Positions 1-5,208 of a DNA stretch of 5,208 nt are shown here, in pieces. The number at the start of each line of letters is the position of its first letter. Position 1 is the first letter of the stretch. The notes beneath the pieces are model-generated. The model made no database searches and had not been told where the DNA came from. It saw nothing but the letters and a program-made list of their open reading frames with translations. The DNA is from JAOUEA01 sp031364965. Its GTDB lineage: Bacteria; Actinomycetota; UBA4738; HRBIN12. The DNA is taken from assembly GCA_031364965.1 (NCBI GenBank), contig JANLXF010000223.1:1-5208 (forward strand). Reading direction: 5' to 3'. A program made the translations under genes and the position numbers.

Positions 1-681
1 GATCGGCACCGCCGAGCCGCCGATCCAATCAACGTAGGCGTCGCCTGGGTAGAACTGCGGACCCACATCCTTCTTGAAGCTCGCCGCGCGCGGCGCCCAG
101 ACCCACTCGACGTTGTTCGCGCCGCGGGTGGCGAAGATGTCGTAGATGTGGCGCCAGGCTTGGATGAACTCCGCCGGGGTCCCGATGTACTCGCGATCGC
201 CCGGTGACTGGTCCATCTCCCAATTGAAGCGCAGGAGCACCGGCCCCGAGAGAGCCTTCATCCCGTCGGCGGCGGCCCTGATCACGTCGTCGTACTGGCC
301 GGCGGCGATCTTGGCCGCCCGGTTGCCGTCGGGCGTGTCGTCGGTGCCCCGCCACGAGATCAGTGGCAATTGCCCCCTGTCCAGCTGCCACTGCTCGAAG
401 TTGTAGCTGTGATCGGTGAACGGGTGGTACTTGTTCGCGATCGCGAGCTTGCGGCCGACCTTGCCCTCCAGTGAGGTCACCGCGTCGAAGATCGACTGTC
501 CGGACTTGGCGTTCGCGTAGGCGCCCCACATCACGCCTGTCGCGGGGGCCGACGTCGTCGAAGCGCTGAACGCTGCCGGCGCGGTCAGGAGCGCGGCCAG
601 CATCGCGATCGAGATCGCGGTGCCGAGCGCGCCGGCGCCCCATCGGGACCACCGACGCCTTCGTAGGGCCGTGCGGGTCAT
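1..681 (-). CDS. Secreted GH26-like glycoside hydrolase, C-terminal part missing
   Basis: 227 codons are visible and the frame stays open to the window edge, so the gene continues to the left. The protein begins with an Arg-rich n-region (RRRRWSRW), a hydrophobic core at about residues 16-33 and a likely signal peptidase site near AFSA/S40-41, so export is expected. The mature part resembles family GH26 (beta-mannanase-type (beta/alpha)8 enzymes): LISWRG (107-112), a PVLLRFNWEMDQ block (147-158) whose E155 sits where the family's acid/base Glu lies, AWRHIYDIF (175-183), NVEWVWAP (190-197) and FYPGDAYVDWIG (210-221). In characterised GH26 enzymes a His usually precedes the acid/base Glu; here it is W154. 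The nucleophile Glu would lie outside the window. The ATG at 681 is chosen for its strong SD and signal peptide. It is divergent from the secreted protein gene at 941. Substrate unknown; a role in processing a polysaccharide is inferred. Another clan-A hydrolase family is a less likely alternative. Confidence 0.8.
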   Translation of the reverse strand, partial: MTRTALRRRRWSRWGAGALGTAISIAMLAALLTAPAAFSASTTSAPATGVMWGAYANAKSGQSIFDAVTSLEGKVGRKLAIANKYHPFTDHSYNFEQWQLDRGQLPLISWRGTDDTPDGNRAAKIAAGQYDDVIRAAADGMKALSGPVLLRFNWEMDQSPGDREYIGTPAEFIQAWRHIYDIFATRGANNVEWVWAPRAASFKKDVGPQFYPGDAYVDWIGGSAVPI

Positions 682-687
682 ACCAGG

Positions 688-696
688 CCTCCCCTC
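688..696 (-). promoter_or_regulatory. Shine-Dalgarno site of the GH26-like gene
   Basis: Read on the minus strand this is GAGGGGAGG, followed by six bases (CCTGGT) and the ATG at 681. The strong match and good spacing fix the start of the GH26-like gene. No convincing TTGNNN/TANNNT promoter pair was found upstream of it on this strand. Confidence 0.8.
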
Positions 697-728
697 GGTT
701 CTGTACGTCTTCCTTCGGCGGGACGAAC

Positions 729-755
729 GGGGGTCCTGGAGGGGGTGGGTGGGGG
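729..755 (+). other. Potential G-quadruplex motif in divergent intergenic region
   Basis: Four G-runs lie close together: five G (729-733), five G (741-745), three G (747-749) and five G (751-755), with loops of 7, 1 and 1 bases. This meets the usual G3+N1-7 quadruplex pattern on the plus strand. The motif starts 48 bases upstream of the GH26-like start codon and is on that gene's template strand. The other strand is C-rich and could form an i-motif. Folding in vivo is not shown. A run of G by chance in GC-rich DNA is the alternative. Confidence 0.5.
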
Positions 756-791
756 ATTTCGTGGTCAGGAAGTACTAGTCCCGGGGTCGTA

Positions 792-827
792 AGCCCATGG
801 GAGAGAACCATCCCCCATGTGTGGGCT
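792..827. other. Imperfect inverted repeat (10-bp hairpin) between divergent genes
   Basis: AGCC-CATGGG (792-801) pairs with CCCATG (814-819) and GGCT (824-827), leaving a 12-base loop and a four-base bulge TGTG (820-823). It lies just upstream of the -35 box of the promoter at 833-861. There is no T-run on either side, so it is not a standard intrinsic terminator. It could be a regulator binding site, or, on the minus strand, part of a 5' leader of the GH26-like gene. No known riboswitch class was recognised. Confidence 0.4.
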
Positions 828-832
828 GCCCG

Positions 833-861
833 TTGCCCCAGGGGAAATCGTCCGGTACCAT
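833..861 (+). promoter_or_regulatory. Predicted sigma70-type promoter for the secreted multidomain protein
   Basis: The -35 box TTGCCC (833-838) and the -10 box TACCAT (856-861) are separated by exactly 17 bases, and each matches four of six consensus bases. Transcription would start near 867-869, giving a leader of about 73 bases to the ATG at 941. The -10 lies in the string CCGGTACCAT, nearly the same as CCGGTACCCT upstream of the gene at 3645, which supports a shared promoter type. This is a prediction from sequence only. Confidence 0.55.
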
Positions 862-890
862 ACGCACCTCGGTGTAGTCCGTGTGCCGTA
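861..890. promoter_or_regulatory. Dyad over the -10/+1 region, possible operator
   Basis: TACGCAC (861-867) is complementary to GTGCCGTA (883-890) with one bulged base (C886), across a 15-base centre. A second, competing pairing, GGTAC (854-858) with GTACC (888-892), uses the same right arm. The position over the predicted -10 and start site would suit a repressor site. Only the right arm would be transcribed, so an RNA hairpin is less likely. It may also be chance. Confidence 0.3.
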
Positions 891-922
891 CCCCCAGAAT
901 GCTTGTCCTCGAACGCGACGCG

Positions 923-940
923 AAGGAGTCCCCCCCCGAT
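923..940 (+). promoter_or_regulatory. SD with C8 tract in the SD-to-start spacer
   Basis: AAGGAG (923-928) precedes the ATG at 941 by 12 bases, somewhat longer than optimal. Eight consecutive C (930-937) fill most of the spacer. This SD and the signal peptide that starts at 941 decide the start. An in-frame GTG at 881 would lie about 13 bases into the predicted transcript, has no SD and would place 20 charged residues before the signal peptide. Confidence 0.6.
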
Positions 941-3616
941 ATGCGACGCTCCCTCGGAACCCTATTGGCCGCGATGCTGGTCGTGGCCGCGGTGCCCCAG
1001 GCCGCGTCGGCGGCACTCCCGCTGACGCCCGACCTCACCTGGGGCACGAACGGCAAGGTCAACGCGATCCTGCGCGTCGGTAACTCGATCTATCTAGGCG
1101 GTGACTTCACCGCTCTGCAAGACCCGGTGACCGATGCGACGGTGCAACGGGCGTTCATCGGCTCCATCGACGCGATCACGGGACAGCCGACCTCGTTCGC
1201 CCCGACGCTGAACGGTACGGTGTTCGCCTTCGCGGTCTCGCCCGACGGGACGAGGCTCTACGTGGGCGGCAACTTCACGACCGTGAACGGGGCTAATCAG
1301 CGCCGCATCGTGCAGTTCGACACCGCCACGGGGCAGCGGACATCGTGGAAGCCGAGCCCAGGCGCGCCGAACAACGTCGTCCGCGCGATCGCCGTCTCGA
1401 CGGATCGCGTGTACATCGGCGGCGCCTTCACCAGCCTGGGAACGACCAGCGTCATGCGCCTCGCGGCGCTCAGCCCCACGACCGGCGCGCAGGTCCCCGG
1501 GTTCAACCCCACCGCCGACAACCTCGTGCGTGACATCGTCCTGGCATCGAACCGCCTGTGGCTCGGCGGCAACTTCTCCAACGTGAACGGCACCAGTCAG
1601 AACAAGCTCGCCGCGATCGATCCCACGACCGGCGCGACGATCGGCGGCGTGTACCACCCGAGCTACCCGATCTTGGACCTGGCGGCGGGCACGCGACTTT
1701 ACGCCGCGGGCGGCGGCGGCGGCGGGAAGGCGCTCGCGGTGAACCTCGCCACGGGCGTCATGATCTGGGAGAAGAGGACCGACGGCAACGTCCAGGGCGT
1801 CGACGTCTTGAACGGAACGCCCTACTTCGGTGGCCACTTCTTCAAGTACGACTCCAAGGTCGTGGACCAGATGGTCCGCGCCGATGCAGCCACCGGCGTG
1901 CTCGATACGCCGTGGCTCCCCGTGGTGACCGCTGGGTTCCTCGGCGTGTTCGCGGTCGACGCCTTCAGCAACAACAAGCTCTACATCGGCGGCGACTTCA
2001 CGCGCGTGCAGTCACAGAAGCGGCTCAACTTCGCGCAGTTCACGGACAGCTCCGCTCCCACCACGGCCGACCTGGGCCTGGCCTTCGACGGCGCGCCCAC
2101 GACGGTCAACGTCGGACAGCAGATCACCTACACGGCCACGATCTCCAACGCGGGCCCCGACTCCGCGCTCTCGACCATGCTCACCGACGTCTTGCCGTCC
2201 ACCCTCGACTTCGTGAGCGCACCGGGGTGCACCTACAACTCGGGATCTCGCACCGTCTCGTGCGCCCTGGGCACCGTGATGTCGGCGGGGGACTCCGCCA
2301 CGATCGTCGTCTCGGCGAACTCGTCGGGCTCGATCGATAACACCGCCACAGTGTCAGCCTCCACGGTTGATCCCAACACCGCCAACAACTCCGCCACGGC
2401 CACCACCCCGGTCGAGAGCTCGGGCGGCGCCGACCTCGGGATCACGACCGTCGTCCCCTCGAAGATCGACCAGCGCACGAACTTCGCCTACGTGCTGACC
2501 GTCGAGAACCACGGTCCGAACGTCGACGGCGGCGTCGTGGTGACCGACGTCCTCCCGGCGAACTTCGTCGCGAACGGTTCGGTGACCACGACGCTCGGAT
2601 CGTGCACCGGCACCACGACGATTACCTGCGGTCTGGGGTCGATGAACGCGACGGACACGGCGACCGTCACGATCCCGGGCACCGCCACCGCCACCCCGCA
2701 GACGCTGATCAACTCCGCGTCGGTCGACGGGCTGCAGACCGACCCGGTGGCCGCCAACGACGTCTCGACGACCTACGCGAGCGTGGTCGACCCCGGCCAG
2801 TCCGGCGACGCGACGGCGCCGGTGAAACAGTCGATGCAGATGCGGGACCTCGACACGGACGGCTTCGTCGACACGGTCACGGTGACCTTCAACGAGAACC
2901 TCGCCAAGTGTGCTGCGCCGTGCACCGCCGGCTGGACCCTCACCGACGTGCCGGGCCTCGGCGAGCTGCAGTCGGTGACCACTTCGGGCTCGACGGCGAC
3001 GCTCACGATCGCGGGGTGGACCGGGCAGGAGGACACGGCCCTTGGGCTGTTCGACGTGGCTCTCGGGGCCCAGAACGCGATCCAGGACGCGGCCGGCAAC
3101 CACCCGAGCTTCGCGGCGACCGCGCCCACGGACGCGGCCGGTCCGGTGCCCACGGGCTTCCGCAGCCAGCACGCAGATAGCCCCGTGTGCGCGGGGTTGC
3201 CGAAGACGGGCGTACTTGAGGTCTGCGATGAACTCACCGCCGAGTGGAGCGAGCAGATCGCCACTTCCTCGATACCCGCTACCGCCACTTTCACCGTCAC
3301 CGATCCCGCGGGCTCGGGGCACGACCTCCTGACGGTGCCCGGGTTCATCCAGGGCGCCATGGACCTGGGGAGCGACGGGTACGTCACGACCGACGGAGCG
3401 AGCGCCTCGTGGTCATCGTCCACGCTCCGCCTGTCGTCCGCACGCGACGCGCTCACGGTGCGGGTCCTCGGGTCGTGCACGGGAAACGGTTGTGGCGCAA
3501 TCGCCGCCGCCGGGAACGTTCCCAAGGTGGTTTACGTGGCGGCGACATCGATCCAGGACGGAGCAGGCAACCCCGCTGGCGGGAGCTTCACGAAGCTTAC
3601 CCAAACGATGTTCTAG
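941..3616 (+). CDS. Secreted beta-propeller protein with two DUF11 and two Ig-like domains
   Basis: An 891-aa exported protein. Residues 1-24 are a clear signal peptide (MRRSLGTLL, hydrophobic core, cleavage near AASA24). Residues about 40-370 carry seven repeats of the form Y-x-GG-x-F-(T), starting at 51, 107, 158, 207, 254, 295 and 348, often followed by VNG and LAAIDPTTG-type strands. This is typical of delta-60/DUF5122-like beta-propeller proteins and fits seven blades. Two DUF11 domains follow (about 376-491 and 497-617), each starting ADLG and containing TDVLP and a closing N-N/A-N-D type segment. The last 270 residues look like two SbsA/SwmB-type Ig domains, each closing with IQDAAGN (714-720) or IQDGAGNP (871-878). 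A DLDTDGFVD motif (636-644) could bind calcium. Cysteine pairs (CAAPC, CTGNGC) suggest disulfides outside the cell. There is no LPXTG, C-terminal membrane helix or S-layer domain. Exact function is unknown; a structural, adhesive or glycan-binding surface role is inferred. The ligase-like gene follows after 28 bases. Confidence 0.85.
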   Translation: MRRSLGTLLAAMLVVAAVPQAASAALPLTPDLTWGTNGKVNAILRVGNSIYLGGDFTALQDPVTDATVQRAFIGSIDAITGQPTSFAPTLNGTVFAFAVSPDGTRLYVGGNFTTVNGANQRRIVQFDTATGQRTSWKPSPGAPNNVVRAIAVSTDRVYIGGAFTSLGTTSVMRLAALSPTTGAQVPGFNPTADNLVRDIVLASNRLWLGGNFSNVNGTSQNKLAAIDPTTGATIGGVYHPSYPILDLAAGTRLYAAGGGGGGKALAVNLATGVMIWEKRTDGNVQGVDVLNGTPYFGGHFFKYDSKVVDQMVRADAATGVLDTPWLPVVTAGFLGVFAVDAFSNNKLYIGGDFTRVQSQKRLNFAQFTDSSAPTTADLGLAFDGAPTTVNVGQQITYTATISNAGPDSALSTMLTDVLPSTLDFVSAPGCTYNSGSRTVSCALGTVMSAGDSATIVVSANSSGSIDNTATVSASTVDPNTANNSATATTPVESSGGADLGITTVVPSKIDQRTNFAYVLTVENHGPNVDGGVVVTDVLPANFVANGSVTTTLGSCTGTTTITCGLGSMNATDTATVTIPGTATATPQTLINSASVDGLQTDPVAANDVSTTYASVVDPGQSGDATAPVKQSMQMRDLDTDGFVDTVTVTFNENLAKCAAPCTAGWTLTDVPGLGELQSVTTSGSTATLTIAGWTGQEDTALGLFDVALGAQNAIQDAAGNHPSFAATAPTDAAGPVPTGFRSQHADSPVCAGLPKTGVLEVCDELTAEWSEQIATSSIPATATFTVTDPAGSGHDLLTVPGFIQGAMDLGSDGYVTTDGASASWSSSTLRLSSARDALTVRVLGSCTGNGCGAIAAAGNVPKVVYVAATSIQDGAGNPAGGSFTKLTQTMF
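1091..2002 (+). repeat. Seven degenerate blade-coding repeats in the propeller region
   Basis: Seven coding units recur at spacings of 56, 51, 49, 47, 41 and 53 codons, each marked by a GG-x-F core. Some copies stay similar at DNA level: the segments at about 1412-1432 and 1982-2002 (TACATCGGCGGCG then CTTCAC) and the CGGCAACTTC plus GTGAACGG pairs near 1266 and 1566. This points to internal duplication. Unit five is degenerate: its GG-x-F core is replaced by a glycine run. Confidence 0.7.
1709..1726 (+). repeat. GGC trinucleotide repeat coding for six glycines
   Basis: Five GGC codons plus GGG encode G257-G262 in the fifth propeller unit, where the other units have GG-x-F. As a triplet repeat it can change length without breaking the frame. 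It accompanies the degenerate unit, whose next marker comes after only 41 residues. Confidence 0.7.
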
Positions 3617-3626
3617 GGGGGCCGCA

Positions 3627-3636
3627 CCGGTACCCT
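3627..3636 (+). promoter_or_regulatory. -10-like box placed for a leaderless mRNA
   Basis: CCGGTACCCT contains TACCCT (3631-3636), a TANNNT -10 element. Eight bases separate it from the ATG at 3645, so a start site about 8-9 bases downstream would fall on or next to the A of the ATG. No SD-like purine run lies in the 20 bases before the ATG. No good -35 box is visible. Co-transcription with the upstream gene is the alternative. Confidence 0.45.
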
Positions 3637-3644
3637 TGGTCACC

Positions 3645-4994
3645 ATGGAACAGGTGCTCCCCGTCAGCAGGCGCGTCCGCGCCCCCGTCGCGGCTCCCGC
3701 GGCCAAGCGGCTCCTGCCCGTCTGGTGGCCGATCGCCCCCTTCCCCGGGATGTTGTTCCTCTGGCTGATGGGCCTGAACTACCTGATCTGGCCCCTGATC
3801 GGCCTCTGTCTGCTGATCGGCCTGTTCGTGCGAGGCGACATCAGGGTGCCGCCGCGGTTCGGCCTGTGGATGGTGTTCCTCGCGTTCGTGCTGATCTCGG
3901 CGACGCGGCTCACCGCGCCCGACCGTGCGATGTCCTACGGCTATCGCTTCTCGATGTACTTCAGCGCGACGATGTTGCTGCTCTACCTCTACAACACGCC
4001 CCGATCGGTGCTTCCGCTCCGCACGATCGTGAACTTCGTCGCGCTCGGCTGGTGCATGGTGGTGATGGGCGGGCTCCTCGGCCTCATCGCCCCGAAGGTG
4101 GAGCTGGTGAGCCCGATGGAGCTGCTGCTGCCGACGGCGATCGTCGAGATCCCGTTGGTGCGCGACATGGTGTCGCCGGCGTTCGCCAAGGAGGCCGCGT
4201 TCGTCGGGCTCGGCATCCACCGAACCCAGGCGCCGTTCCCGTACCCGAACGCGTGGGGGTCCAACTTCGTGCTCTTGACCCCGTTCGCCTTGTGGTCGTT
4301 CCTGGTGACGTGCCGTCGCAGCTGGCGCCCGGTGCTGGGAGCGCTCATGGTGTTCTCGATCGTCCCGTTCTTCTTCTCGCTGGACCGCGGCGCGTGGCTG
4401 GCGCTCGCGGTGGGACTCCTCTACGGTGGCCTGCGGTTGGCGCTGGCACTCGACATTCGAACGATCAAGTGGTTCGGCCTGGGTGCGGTCGTGCTTGCGC
4501 TCCTGCTCGTGTTCACGCCGCTGAAGAACGTGTTGATCACCCGCGTGGACAAGAACTACTCCGACAAGGGCCGCATCGGGCGGAACCTCGTGGCGCTCGA
4601 GCTGGCGCAGCAGAGCCCGCTGCTCGGGTACGGCGCACCGCAGGCGGCCGAGGACAACCCGGCGAACGCCGCGGTGGGCACCCACGGACAGCTGTGGCTC
4701 GTCATGATCTCGAACGGGATCCCGGCGCTCCTGATGTACATGGGCTGGCTCATGTATCTCGCGGCGCGTTCGGGAGGGCGATTGCGCACCGCGCGCGACA
4801 TCAGGTTCTGGCCGCACCTGACGATCCTGATGGCGATCTTCATGTCGCCCTACTACGAGCTCCTGCCGCTGCAGATCCACACGATCATGGTCGCCGCCGC
4901 GATCATCGCGCGCGACGGACTTCCCTCGGTGCGCCCCGGCTGGCTCGCGTCGACGCCCGAGTTCGGATCGCCCGCCCCGGTGGAGATCGCGTGA
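3645..4994 (+). CDS. O-antigen ligase / Wzy polymerase superfamily membrane protein
   Basis: A 449-aa integral membrane protein with about ten to twelve hydrophobic segments (for example about 29-62, 72-88, 101-117, 127-149, 208-222, 229-245, 250-268, 276-291, 350-371 and 391-420). Features of the Wzy_C/WaaL family are present: HRTQAPFPYPNAWG (192-205) in the loop before the Wzy_C part, FSLDRGAWLAL (244-254) matching the conserved SRG-W segment with R248, a hydrophilic loop at about 297-346 ending in LLGYGAP and GTHGQ, and H347 where the family's functional His is expected. Length is normal for the family. These enzymes join or transfer lipid-linked glycans at the outer face of the membrane. 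In a Gram-positive host without lipid A, repeat-unit polymerase or transfer to another surface acceptor is more likely than O-antigen ligation. Substrate cannot be read from sequence. Start: first ATG after the previous gene, no SD, possibly leaderless. Its TGA overlaps the GTG of the sulfotransferase. Confidence 0.82.
   Translation: MEQVLPVSRRVRAPVAAPAAKRLLPVWWPIAPFPGMLFLWLMGLNYLIWPLIGLCLLIGLFVRGDIRVPPRFGLWMVFLAFVLISATRLTAPDRAMSYGYRFSMYFSATMLLLYLYNTPRSVLPLRTIVNFVALGWCMVVMGGLLGLIAPKVELVSPMELLLPTAIVEIPLVRDMVSPAFAKEAAFVGLGIHRTQAPFPYPNAWGSNFVLLTPFALWSFLVTCRRSWRPVLGALMVFSIVPFFFSLDRGAWLALAVGLLYGGLRLALALDIRTIKWFGLGAVVLALLLVFTPLKNVLITRVDKNYSDKGRIGRNLVALELAQQSPLLGYGAPQAAEDNPANAAVGTHGQLWLVMISNGIPALLMYMGWLMYLAARSGGRLRTARDIRFWPHLTILMAIFMSPYYELLPLQIHTIMVAAAIIARDGLPSVRPGWLASTPEFGSPAPVEIA
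4982..4994 (+). promoter_or_regulatory. SD and GTGA stop/start overlap
   Basis: GGAG (4982-4985) sits five bases before the GTG at 4991. GTGA (4991-4994) holds both the sulfotransferase start and the ligase-like stop. This implies one mRNA and translational coupling. Confidence 0.75.
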
Positions 4995-5208
4995 GCGGAG
5001 CCACCGGCTCCGCGCCCACGCGCGTCGCGTACGTGGGCGGCTGGGGCCGCTCCGGCAGCACCCTTCTCGATCGGATCCTGGGCCGGGTGCCGGGGTTCGT
5101 GTCGGTCGGGGAGCTGCGCATGATCTGGCGTCGCGGCCTGGTCGGTGACGCGACCTGTGGGTGCGGGAGCGCCTTCCGCGACTGCCCGTTCTGGACCGAG
5201 GTAGGCGC
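4991..5208 (+). CDS. PAPS-dependent sulfotransferase, N-terminal fragment
   Basis: 72 codons are visible before the right edge cuts the gene. The segment VAYVGGWGRSGSTLLDRILG (12-31) is the 5'-phosphosulfate-binding loop of sulfotransferases (GxxRSGSTLL type), which take sulfate from PAPS. It is followed by VGELRMIWRRG (39-49) and the Cys-rich CGCGSAFRDCPFW (56-68), both common in actinobacterial sulfotransferase-family proteins. The catalytic and 3'-phosphate-binding parts lie outside the window. The GTG start is supported by a close SD and by the four-base overlap with the ligase-like gene. The gene has no signal peptide, so it should act in the cytoplasm, on a glycan precursor or lipid-linked sugar if it serves the same pathway. 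The acceptor is unknown. Confidence 0.8.
   Translation, partial: MSGATGSAPTRVAYVGGWGRSGSTLLDRILGRVPGFVSVGELRMIWRRGLVGDATCGCGSAFRDCPFWTEVG

Noticed and set aside
29..811. 260-codon minus-strand frame overlapping the hydrolase gene
   Set aside because: Out of frame with the GH26-like motifs and of Arg-rich shadow composition. The frame starting at 681 has an SD, a signal peptide and family motifs.
858..863. TATGGT on the minus strand as -10 box for the hydrolase gene
   Set aside because: No TTG-type -35 at 16-18 bases upstream, and it would give a leader of more than 160 bases. The plus-strand promoter at the same site is better.
881..940. GTG at 881 as start of the secreted protein
   Set aside because: No SD, only about 13 bases after the predicted transcription start, and it would bury the signal peptide behind 20 charged residues.
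775..1062. Minus-strand open frame of 95 codons covering the intergenic region
   Set aside because: It overlaps the signal-peptide region of the secreted protein, has no SD at its start and no steady third-position GC bias in the intergenic part. The C-terminal PWGNGQPTHGGWF stretch looked protein-like but matched nothing known.
2354..3322. 322-codon open frame on the minus strand inside the secreted protein gene
   Set aside because: Arg/Gly-rich low-complexity translation, no domain, fully inside a well-supported gene.
3581..3602. Hairpin GGGAGCTT-CACG-AAGCT-TA-CCC just before the stop of the secreted protein gene
   Set aside because: It lies inside the coding region, has a two-base bulge and no T-run after it, so it is not supported as a terminator between 3616 and 3645.
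3597..4880. 427-codon open frame on the minus strand, opposite the ligase-like gene
   Set aside because: Its composition is the Arg/His/Glu/Gln-rich pattern expected from the antisense of a GC-rich gene. It has no recognisable domain, and the plus strand codes for a clear family member.

Overview
The window is uniformly GC-rich, with strong G/C preference at third codon positions, SD-type ribosome binding sites and TANNNT-type -10 boxes. This suggests a high-GC bacterium, most likely an actinobacterium or a relative. The taxon cannot be fixed from 5.2 kb. No rRNA, tRNA, CRISPR array, insertion sequence or phage gene was seen.

Layout. (a) 1-681, minus strand: the N-terminal 227 codons of a secreted GH26-like glycoside hydrolase, whose C-terminal part lies beyond the left edge. 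(b) 682-940: a divergent intergenic region with a G-quadruplex-type G-tract, a 10-bp imperfect hairpin, a good sigma70-type promoter (TTGCCC-N17-TACCAT) and a dyad over its -10/+1 region. (c) 941-3616, plus: an 891-aa secreted protein with a signal peptide, seven GGxF-type repeats that fit a seven-bladed beta-propeller, two DUF11 domains and two SbsA/SwmB-like Ig domains. It has no visible cell-wall anchor. (d) 3645-4994, plus: a polytopic membrane protein of the O-antigen ligase/Wzy polymerase superfamily. It lacks an SD but has a -10-like box placed as expected for a leaderless mRNA. (e) 4991-5208, plus: the start of a PAPS-dependent sulfotransferase, joined to (d) by a 4-base GTGA overlap and cut by the right edge.

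Taken together this looks like part of a cell-surface or exopolysaccharide locus. A membrane polymerase/ligase would assemble or transfer a glycan, a sulfotransferase would modify it or a related acceptor, a secreted multidomain beta-rich protein could bind or organise it outside the cell, and a secreted GH26-like enzyme could trim or degrade it. The families are supported by sequence motifs; the shared pathway is inferred from proximity. No clearly unprecedented system is evident. The most distinctive points are the C8 tract between SD and start codon of the large secreted gene, the repeated CCGGTACCNT promoter box, the missing His in the GH26-like active-site motif, and the coupled ligase-sulfotransferase pair.
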